The notes under the pieces: model-generated
The model's database searches: none
Told to the model about the DNA's origin: nothing
The model's input: only the letters and a program-made list of their open reading frames with translations
Origin: Planctomycetota bacterium
GTDB taxonomy: Bacteria; Planctomycetota; UBA11346
Assembly: GCA_013816415.1 (NCBI GenBank)
Contig: JACDEN010000138.1
Span: 1-6,925, forward strand
DNA length: 6,925 nt
Direction of reading: 5' to 3'
In this document: piece after piece, positions 1 through 5,999 of the stretch
Layout: every line of letters starts with the position of its first letter
How positions within the stretch are numbered: the first letter of the stretch is position 1
Position numbers and translations under genes: made by a program

Positions 1-2611
1 GACCGGTGAGGGTGACCGTATGCGCGGTCACCAACGATGCGTTGATCGCCGACGCGTTCTCGCTGCTCGAGACACGTCCATACTGCACCTGGCTGTCGCT
101 CGGTTCGTCGGTCGTCCAGGTGATGGTCGCGGTCGAGCCGGAGACGCGCACCGCAGCGACTGCCGAGATCACCGGCGGCGTGGTATCGCTCGGAACCGGG
201 TTCGGCGGGTTCGGCGTCGATTCGGCGGTGAAGATCAGGCGATTGAGATTGCCCACCGCACCGCTCGTTCCCACGGCGTCGAAGGAGACCCGCAGCACAT
301 GCGTTCCGGCGGGGATGACGATGCCTGAGCGGATGGTGGTCGCATATGCCGTCCACGATCCCGTATCGGGGATGGTCATGGCTCCGGTGACATCCGTGCC
401 GTCGACGGACAGATGCCAGGTTCCGCCCGCTCCCAGGCAGCCGACACGCGCGTCGAGCCGGTAGCTGGGTGCCGATGCGACCGATACCGTGTACTCGAGC
501 CATTCCCCGACCGCGATCCACCCCACGGTATAGCCGCCGCCGAGATCGCTGGTCGCTTCGAGGTCGACGCCGTCGCTCGTCCGGTACGCGCCGCCGACGT
601 TGGCGGCGTCGACATCGCGGTAGGCGACCCCCTCGCCGCCGAGGTCGTAGTTCTCGCCTTCGATGGTGCCGGGAATGGCCGTCGCCGTTCCGGTATAGGG
701 CTGACGCGCGACCGTCGCCGCGGCCACCGTGATGGTGAGCGTCGCCGAGACGGAACCGCCGGCATTGCTCGCGGTGATGGTCGCGGAACTGGTTCCCGCC
801 GTGGTCGGCGTGCCCGAGATCACTCCGGTCGGGGTGTTCACCGTCAGTCCCGCAGGCAGACCGCTCGCGTTGAAGCCGGTCGGCGAACCGCTGGCGGTGA
901 TGGCGTAGGAGAAGGCCTGTCCGACGCGCGCGGCGGCGCTCGCCGCACTGGTGATCACCGGCGCGGCGACCGGGGGCGGCGGCGTCGCGCCCACGACCTC
1001 GTCGGCGCCGATGTCGAGCCGCGCGCCTTGCGGCAGGGCGTCACCCCAGAAGTCGCGGCCCCCGGCGTCGATCCCGAGCGCGGCGAGGTCGATGCCCGCA
1101 TCGATCAGCGGCGAACCTGCGCGCAGCTTGTAGGCCGACAGCGCACCGAGATTGTCCGCGTTCCCGATGGTGCCGCCGGCTCCGACCGCTGCGAGCTGGG
1201 GATCGACATTGGTTCCGACATTGGCTCCGGACAGCCGCTCGTAACCCGCTGATCGCAGTGCGGCGAGACCGCCATAGGAGCCACCGCCGATCGACGCGGA
1301 AAACCCGCCGGCGTAGTTCCAGTACCCGTTGCCCTGCAGGACGGTGTCGGAGGTGACCTCCAGCAGCGGCAGACCGCTGGTCGCGAAGAGGTTGTTGCGG
1401 GCGATCGTGCGGGCGCCGCCATTGACCCGCAGGCATACCGCGGTCGACCCGGTCGCCGACGAGCAGAACACCGTATTTCCGATGACCTGGGTGTCGGAAC
1501 CCAGATACACCTGCACGCCCCCCTGCCAGGTCGTGCGGCTGTCGTTCTCGCTGATGTTGTAGCGGATCACGTTGTTGCGACTGGTCCGAGAGCCGCTGAA
1601 TTCGCAGATCAGGAATCCGGCGCCATCGTTGTCGTGCGAGTAGTTGTACTGCGCGAGGCAGTTGGTCGAGCCGCCGTCGAAGTCGAAGCCATCGCCGTCG
1701 GGCGCACCAGGCTTGGTGTGGTTGGCGTAGGACTCGCAGAACTGGATGGTGACGCGGTTGGATTCGTAGCTCCAGATGCCCACCGGGCCGGCGTACATGA
1801 AGTTGTTGAGCGCGCCGTTAGCGGTGGCCACGCAGCGCTCGATCAGCGCACCGTCCACCTCGGCCAGGCAGCAGCCGCTGCCGCTGTGGTTGGTGGTGAA
1901 CGCCGGATCGCCGGTGTTGTTGTCGAAGGTGCAGTGGCCGACGTACCAGTTCGAGTGGCACCAGGTGGTCGAGGCGGGATCGTCCAGGCCGTACGACACC
2001 ATGCCGGTGCGAGCATTGTCGTGGCAGCGCACGTTGGTGATGCGCACGTCGCGGTAGCCCGGTTTGGTCGCATGCCACGAGCCGATGACGATGCCGTTCC
2101 GCAAACCCGAGCAGTCGACCAGGTCGATGTAGATGCGGTCGAATTTCCGTCCGGTCGAGAGATCGGTGTAGACGTCGATGCCGGTACCGGCGGAGGTCGT
2201 CCGTCCGGAGCCGACGAAATCGATCGAGCGGATGTCGAAGCCGCCGCAGTTGTACGCGAACAAGGCGTCGCCCGCGCCGCCATCGATGACCGCGCGACCG
2301 GTCCCGTAGGACGTGATCGTGACCGGGCTGGTAGCGGTGCCGCCGTCATTGGCGTCGAGGTATATCTTGCCGGCGAAGCGCTGACCGCCCTGGAACAGCA
2401 CGCGATCGCCGGCGCGCAGCGTCGTCGCATTGACCTTGGCGATCGACCGCCACGGCGCGCCGCTCGCGCCCGAGGCGCTGTCGTTTCCCGCTGGACTGAC
2501 GTAGTAATCGCTCGCCTGCGCTGCCCCTGCGGCGAACAGCAGCGCGATCGCAGCGGCGCGCAGGGCCCCGCGGATGGTGGCGGGTCGGATGGGGGCAGCG
2601 GATTCGCACAT
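1..2611 (-). CDS. Secreted right-handed beta-helix protein with putative Ig, CBM6 and FN3-like domains (partial, C-terminus outside window)
   Basis: This frame is open from an ATG at 2611 to the left edge with no stop, giving 870 codons; the C-terminus lies outside. Residues 1-33 form a signal peptide with a hydrophobic AIALLFAAGA core and a likely cleavage after AQA. Residues 34-540 look like a right-handed parallel beta-helix: it opens with DYYVSPAGND, has many Asn- and Gly-rich coils such as NNVIRYNIS and NTVF, and ends with GSPLIDAG and DIGADE, which are typical of secreted beta-helix proteins. A PPPP linker leads to a putative Ig (He_PIG-type) domain at about 551-630 (SGLPAGLTVN, GVISGTPTTAG). 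A CBM6-like module follows at about 642-795 (IEGENYD, VGEWLEYTV, TGSWTAY). An FN3-like stretch begins near 810 (DTTPPVIS, ITWTTDEPSDSQVQYG). The likely role is binding and perhaps cleaving a polysaccharide outside the cell. No catalytic residues can be assigned, so lyase activity is only inferred from the fold. The start is fixed by the signal peptide and a GAGGTG ribosome binding site. Confidence 0.9.
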   Translation of the reverse strand, partial: MCESAAPIRPATIRGALRAAAIALLFAAGAAQASDYYVSPAGNDSASGASGAPWRSIAKVNATTLRAGDRVLFQGGQRFAGKIYLDANDGGTATSPVTITSYGTGRAVIDGGAGDALFAYNCGGFDIRSIDFVGSGRTTSAGTGIDVYTDLSTGRKFDRIYIDLVDCSGLRNGIVIGSWHATKPGYRDVRITNVRCHDNARTGMVSYGLDDPASTTWCHSNWYVGHCTFDNNTGDPAFTTNHSGSGCCLAEVDGALIERCVATANGALNNFMYAGPVGIWSYESNRVTIQFCESYANHTKPGAPDGDGFDFDGGSTNCLAQYNYSHDNDGAGFLICEFSGSRTSRNNVIRYNISENDSRTTWQGGVQVYLGSDTQVIGNTVFCSSATGSTAVCLRVNGGARTIARNNLFATSGLPLLEVTSDTVLQGNGYWNYAGGFSASIGGGSYGGLAALRSAGYERLSGANVGTNVDPQLAAVGAGGTIGNADNLGALSAYKLRAGSPLIDAGIDLAALGIDAGGRDFWGDALPQGARLDIGADEVVGATPPPPVAAPVITSAASAAARVGQAFSYAITASGSPTGFNASGLPAGLTVNTPTGVISGTPTTAGTSSATITASNAGGSVSATLTITVAAATVARQPYTGTATAIPGTIEGENYDLGGEGVAYRDVDAANVGGAYRTSDGVDLEATSDLGGGYTVGWIAVGEWLEYTVSVASAPSYRLDARVGCLGAGGTWHLSVDGTDVTGAMTIPDTGSWTAYATTIRSGIVIPAGTHVLRVSFDAVGTSGAVGNLNRLIFTAESTPNPPNPVPSDTTPPVISAVAAVRVSGSTATITWTTDEPSDSQVQYGRVSSSENASAINASLVTAHTVTLTG

Positions 2612-2615
2612 GGGG

Positions 2616-2621
2616 CACCTC
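2616..2621 (-). promoter_or_regulatory. Ribosome binding site of the beta-helix gene
   Basis: GAGGTG on the minus strand, four bases (CCCC) before the ATG at 2611. It supports the chosen start and lies one base away from the palindromic operator, so a repressor bound there would sit next to the translation start region. Confidence 0.7.
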
Positions 2622-2622
2622 A

Positions 2623-2642
2623 CTAGTTAAACGTTTAACTAG
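2623..2642. promoter_or_regulatory. Perfect 20-bp palindrome, probable LacI/GalR-family operator
   Basis: The sequence CTAGTTAAACGTTTAACTAG is a perfect inverted repeat with a central CG. The core TTAAACGTTTAA fits the AAnCGnTT pattern known for LacI/GalR-family operators. It lies 12 to 31 bases upstream of the beta-helix start codon, between a promoter-like motif (2672-2700) and the ribosome binding site, a position suited to repression. It is strikingly AT-rich for this GC-rich window. LacI-family control usually responds to a sugar, which fits the CBM6-bearing secreted product. No regulator gene is present in the window. Confidence 0.75.
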
Positions 2643-2671
2643 CGGGATCGACATACCCATTCCCAGCTGTG

Positions 2672-2700
2672 GATCTTTTCGCTGCGTCTCTGACACACGG
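2672..2700 (-). promoter_or_regulatory. Promoter-like motif, copy B (upstream of the beta-helix gene)
   Basis: On the minus strand this reads CCGTGTGTCAGAG, then a spacer, then AAAAGATC. The same arrangement occurs upstream of the sigma factor gene at 4923-4951, in the same orientation relative to the gene. TGTGTCAGAG is identical in both copies, and an A-rich tract ending in AGATC follows at nearly the same distance. This copy ends 61 bases before the beta-helix ATG. It may be an ECF-type promoter, but no mapped start site or known consensus is available to confirm this. Confidence 0.45.
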
Positions 2701-2728
2701 CATCCAACTCGTACCGGCACCCTGGATT

Positions 2729-2774
2729 ACGGCGCACGGGCTCGCCGTGGAAGCGCTCGGTGCGTCATCCACGG
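2729..2774 (-). repeat. Two overlapping inverted repeats in the sigma/beta-helix intergenic region
   Basis: CCGTGGA (2745-2751) pairs with TCCACGG (2768-2774) across a 16-base loop. ACGGCG (2729-2734) pairs with CGCCGT (2743-2748) across an 8-base loop. The two share bases 2745-2748, so only one can form at a time. They lie about 100 to 150 bases beyond the sigma factor stop codon. There is no run of T after either stem in the transcribed direction, so this is not a canonical intrinsic terminator; it could still act as an RNA processing or pausing site. The remaining 2775-2876 stretch shows nothing recognisable. Confidence 0.3.
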
Positions 2775-2876
2775 AAAAGGCAAAAATTGCGCCAAGCGGT
2801 TTGGATTTCGGGGGTGCAACGGTCGAACAGGTTGAAAAGCAGGGAAACGCGCGCGTCGCCTGACGGATCCGCCGCG

Positions 2877-4880
2877 TTACTGGGGAAGATCGAACGCGAG
2901 GACTGAAGCCGCGAAGTCAGCTGATGCGGCCTCTTCATGGTACGGTCCACCCGGCTCGGCAGCCCGCATGAATCGCCAGGTAAGCTCAACGCGCCGCGCC
3001 AAGCCTTGGGGTGGAAGTTGCAAGGGCACGACGAGCAGATCGCGATGAGGTACGTTCTTTAAGCGCGCTCCGTCGTCTCTCCAGACGTCCACCGCGATAG
3101 TCCAGATGCCTAGGCCGTATTCCACGCGACGCACGGTCGCCATTTCGCCCCACTTGAGAAGCGAACCAACAATGGCCGCTGCCATCGGATCGGTGCTCCC
3201 GAGTGATGAGATTGTCGGCGGGTAACACACTGGCTCATTCGACCCTTTCAGCCAGGCTGCCAGATCGATTCGTCCCGCCGCCGCTACGCCAAAACTCCTG
3301 CTCAATGGGAGTCGCGTCGCATTTGCCTCAAAGTTATCTGGTTCCGTGCTGAATGCGCGTACCAAGCAGCGCGGTTGCTGCCACAGGCGCTGGCCTGGTT
3401 TCGCCTGTTCAGGTGTCGTGACGAGATTCTTTTCCGTCAGCGCCTCTGCCAAGTGCTCGATCTGAGAACCTTGTGGATCGACATGGAATGTCATCGCACC
3501 GCTTTGCCTCTGGAACAAGGTAGAGAAGCCGGGCTGCCCAGCACGACGCCATGCGATGTCGAGGCTGAACTGATAGGTGCCCTCCGGCAGCTGGCCAAGG
3601 GAGAGGACATGGACGATCCGCTTGGGCGGCGGGGTAGCTGAACGTGGCACCGGATTCGAGCATGCATCGACTGCCAACGTGAATCTGGTGCCTTCACGCG
3701 TCAGCGAGGTCGGACGCCAATCCTCATCACTGAACCAGGGGCTCACCAGCACGACCGCGGTTGGAACATCAGCGTGGGATCCCGGACGCTGGGCCGCGAA
3801 CGGTTCGTGGCGCAGATCACAGCCTGGTTCCTGCGCCCATGCCATCTCGAGATCCTCATGTATCCCGAAGCCGACGCCGACCCACTGCTCCGTGCTCGGC
3901 TGCGCGCCGATGGTCACCACCGGTAGAGCGTCCAATCGCTGATCGTATGACACGTAGCCCGCGAATCCCGTTTGCACCGGGAACTCCTCCGCGAGAGGCC
4001 TCTCGCTGGCCACCGGCACCGGTACCGGATCCGCAGACGCTTCTGCCGCCTGTCCTTGGACGCCGCGTGCTCGGGGGACGAGGACACCAGCAATGAGGCC
4101 GCCGGCCAAAAGCAGCGCCACCATGGCAATGATCTGGAGCTTCTTGACGAACATGGCGTGTATCGCTCCTGTGCTCAGTGAGAGTGCCTGCGCAGAAACA
4201 GCTCCAGCAGGCACGGCGGCGCTGGCTGCGAATGCGGCGGCGGCTTGAGGAATCGCGAGCAGATGTTCCGGAACTGCGGCCGCCAAGCAGGAATGCTCGC
4301 TCATCAGTCCGCTCATGGCGACGAGCGAGCTTGCGAATCCCTTGCGGGCCAATCGTTCGCGCAGCAGGCCGCGTGCGCGGTTGAGTCGCCATGCCACGGT
4401 CCCAGCAGCTAGACCAAGGCGATCCTCGATCACGTCGTAGCCATGCCCTTCGAAATGATGCATGACCAGCGGCAGGCGATACCGGTCGGGCAATGCCGCG
4501 ATCGCCCCATCGAGCAATTCTGCGATGGGGTGATCTTCTTCTGGCTGAGCCTGGTGTCGCGGGGGCATGGCGGCGGCTTCCATTTCTCGCTTCCGACGAG
4601 ATTCGACGGCTTTGCGGTGGACGCTCGCGATCTTCCACGCGCACTGGTGCAACCAGCCGGCGACATTCGGATGATCACTGAGGGTACGCGCTTTGATCGA
4701 CAAGGTCAGGAATACGGCCTGAGCGGCGTCCTCAGCCACCTGGCTGTCACCGGCGACCCGTTGGCACACCCCCTGCACCATGGACCCGTGACGGCGCACC
4801 AATTCCGCAAAAGCACCCTCCGAACGGCGGGCTGCGAACTCCTTGAGCAGGTCGCCATCACCAGTGTGTTCATCGTTCAT
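2877..4880 (-). CDS. ECF-type RNA polymerase sigma factor fused to a transmembrane segment and a large unknown C-terminal domain
   Basis: The protein has 667 residues, far longer than the usual 180-200 of an ECF sigma factor. Region 2 spans about residues 22-98 (AFAELVRRHG, AEDAAQAVFLTLS, VAGWLHQCAWKIA). Region 4 spans about 118-180 (ALPDRYRLPLVMHHFEG, then a helix-turn-helix ending in AAGTVAWRLNRARGLLRERL). An Ala-rich linker follows, then one hydrophobic segment at about 248-268 (IIAMVALLLAGGLIAGVLV) preceded by KK, and about 400 residues with no domain I recognise. By topology the sigma part should face the cytoplasm and the tail the outside. The ATG at 4880 is chosen over a GTG at 4886 because AGGTGA sits 7 bases before the ATG but directly against the GTG. 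No separate anti-sigma gene is adjacent, so the anchored tail may take that role (inference). Base composition is visibly less GC-rich than in the flanking genes. Confidence 0.88.
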   Translation of the reverse strand: MNDEHTGDGDLLKEFAARRSEGAFAELVRRHGSMVQGVCQRVAGDSQVAEDAAQAVFLTLSIKARTLSDHPNVAGWLHQCAWKIASVHRKAVESRRKREMEAAAMPPRHQAQPEEDHPIAELLDGAIAALPDRYRLPLVMHHFEGHGYDVIEDRLGLAAGTVAWRLNRARGLLRERLARKGFASSLVAMSGLMSEHSCLAAAVPEHLLAIPQAAAAFAASAAVPAGAVSAQALSLSTGAIHAMFVKKLQIIAMVALLLAGGLIAGVLVPRARGVQGQAAEASADPVPVPVASERPLAEEFPVQTGFAGYVSYDQRLDALPVVTIGAQPSTEQWVGVGFGIHEDLEMAWAQEPGCDLRHEPFAAQRPGSHADVPTAVVLVSPWFSDEDWRPTSLTREGTRFTLAVDACSNPVPRSATPPPKRIVHVLSLGQLPEGTYQFSLDIAWRRAGQPGFSTLFQRQSGAMTFHVDPQGSQIEHLAEALTEKNLVTTPEQAKPGQRLWQQPRCLVRAFSTEPDNFEANATRLPLSRSFGVAAAGRIDLAAWLKGSNEPVCYPPTISSLGSTDPMAAAIVGSLLKWGEMATVRRVEYGLGIWTIAVDVWRDDGARLKNVPHRDLLVVPLQLPPQGLARRVELTWRFMRAAEPGGPYHEEAASADFAASVLAFDLPQ

Positions 4881-4887
4881 GGGCACG

Positions 4888-4893
4888 TCACCT
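4888..4893 (-). promoter_or_regulatory. Ribosome binding site that decides the sigma factor start
   Basis: AGGTGA on the minus strand, with a 7-base spacer to the ATG at 4880. The alternative GTG at 4886 would be only one base from it, which is too close for initiation. Confidence 0.65.
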
Positions 4894-4922
4894 GGTTATG
4901 TGAGCAGGCGAGCTGCTTCTTT

Positions 4923-4951
4923 GATCTGTTTTGATGCCTCTGACACACCGG
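4923..4951 (-). promoter_or_regulatory. Promoter-like motif, copy A (upstream of the sigma factor gene)
   Basis: On the minus strand it reads CCGGTGTGTCAGAG, a short spacer, then AAAACAGATC. It matches copy B at 2672-2700 and ends 43 bases before the sigma factor ATG. A motif shared by an ECF sigma gene and another gene is what autoregulation plus one target would look like. No sigma-70 style -35/-10 pair stands out here. Confidence 0.45.
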
Positions 4952-4962
4952 CTCCTGGTACC

Positions 4963-4985
4963 GGGAGTCGGGGGCCGGGAGCGGG
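4963..4985 (+). other. Potential G-quadruplex motif between the SDR and sigma genes
   Basis: Four G-tracts of three or more (4963-4965, 4970-4974, 4977-4979, 4983-4985) are separated by loops of 4, 2 and 3 bases on the plus strand. It lies between the SDR stop codon and promoter-like copy A and includes a CCGGGAG direct repeat (4961-4967 and 4975-4981). Because both genes run on the minus strand, the transcripts would be C-rich here and any quadruplex would form in the template DNA. Confidence 0.4.
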
Positions 4986-4999
4986 CGTCATGCGGTGGA

Positions 5000-5995
5000 T
5001 CACGCCGGCGGATCGACCGCCAATGCGTCATCGACCAAACGCTGATACATCGCGTCAGATGCGCCCTTGCGCCACGCACCGCGGCGGCGCACGTCCGCGA
5101 AAGTCTCGGCGGCGCCCTCGGTCAGTCCGATCACGCAGCGGAACTCGGGCACGTCGCGCTTGGCCTTGGCCGAGGTGTAGGCGCCGTGGAAGCGCGTGAT
5201 CTCCTTCAGCAGCCCGAAACGCTGCGGGTCGAGCGCGACGATGCGATCGGCGGACAGGGTCACCAGCTGCACCGGCTTGCCGAGCGCGCGGCCCACCTGC
5301 TCGTAGTAGTCGCGCCAGGTCAGCACCTCGTCGCGCGTGGCATTGTAGTCCTCGCCGTAGGTCGCCGGATTCAGCGCTGCGTACGCGAACAGCTGTCCGC
5401 AGTCGTCGCGGTGCGTCGACTGCCACAGGCCCATGCCGCCATCGGCGACGATGACCGGCAGGCCGCGTTCGATGCGATCCCACGAGCAGGCGTCGAATTC
5501 CAGCTGATCGATCAGCGCGCCCCCCGGACCATAGGTGTGGCTCGGGCGGAGGATCGTCGCCTTGAAGTCTCCGCGGTCGTGCGCGCGCCTGAAGATGCCT
5601 TCGCACGCGACCTTCCCACGTCCGTACCCGCTGATCGGCTCCTGGGGAAAGCGCTCGTCGATGAGCACCTGCGGCGGGACCTTCACGCCATAGGTGCAGA
5701 CGGTCGAGCAGAACAGCAGGTGCTCGCAGCGCCCGCCGAAAGTCCGCACCGTCGCTTCGGCCTGCTCGGGGGTGAAGCAGATCATGTCGATGACGGCGTC
5801 GTAGCGGCGGCCGCGGAATTCCGCCGCGAATGCGTCACCCTGGTTGCGGTCGCCCTGGATGAGCGCGACCTCGGACGGAACCGTGCGTTCGCGCGCGCCG
5901 CGATTGTACATGCTCACCTCGGCTCCGCGCGCGATCAGATGCGTGACGATGCCCGCGCTGATGAGCCCGGTTCCGCCGATGATCAGGACCTTCAT
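5000..5995 (-). CDS. NAD(P)-dependent epimerase/dehydratase-like protein (extended/atypical SDR)
   Basis: The protein has 331 residues with a Rossmann fold at the N-terminus: MKVLIIGGTGLIS places the nucleotide-binding glycines at residues 7, 8 and 10, and YNRG ends the second strand. The frequent third glycine is replaced (GGTGLIS), as in CSP41-like and related atypical SDR proteins. The catalytic YxxxK is YGRGK (Tyr124, Lys128), with Ser97/Thr98 of FCSTVCTYG as the likely third member. LRPSHTYGPGG at about 149-159 is the usual substrate-side motif. The substrate is probably a nucleotide sugar or other sugar derivative, but it cannot be told from sequence. The open frame continues upstream to 6322, but the start at 5995 is preferred because the glycine motif begins there and AGGT lies 7 bases before it. 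The gene begins 4 bases after the PmbA-like stop, indicating an operon and possible translational coupling. Confidence 0.9.
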   Translation of the reverse strand: MKVLIIGGTGLISAGIVTHLIARGAEVSMYNRGARERTVPSEVALIQGDRNQGDAFAAEFRGRRYDAVIDMICFTPEQAEATVRTFGGRCEHLLFCSTVCTYGVKVPPQVLIDERFPQEPISGYGRGKVACEGIFRRAHDRGDFKATILRPSHTYGPGGALIDQLEFDACSWDRIERGLPVIVADGGMGLWQSTHRDDCGQLFAYAALNPATYGEDYNATRDEVLTWRDYYEQVGRALGKPVQLVTLSADRIVALDPQRFGLLKEITRFHGAYTSAKAKRDVPEFRCVIGLTEGAAETFADVRRRGAWRKGASDAMYQRLVDDALAVDPPA

Positions 5996-5999
5996 GATG

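Noticed and set aside
413..1252. 279-codon open frame on the plus strand
   Set aside because: Antisense to the Ig and CBM6 parts of the beta-helix gene; Arg/Gly-rich low-complexity product without motifs.
1634..2626. 330-codon open frame on the plus strand
   Set aside because: It lies antisense to the beta-helix gene, whose signal peptide and domains are clear; the composition is Arg/Ala/Val-rich with no domain, as expected of a GC-rich shadow frame.
2669..2863. 64-codon plus-strand and 74-codon minus-strand small open frames in the sigma/beta-helix gap
   Set aside because: No convincing ribosome binding site or motif; the minus-strand one overlaps the end of the sigma gene and the plus-strand one covers the promoter-like motif.
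4952..4967. Near-palindrome CTCCTGGTACCGGGAG after the SDR gene as a terminator
   Set aside because: One mismatched pair, almost no loop, and no T-run follows in the transcribed direction; it is reported only as part of the G-rich region.
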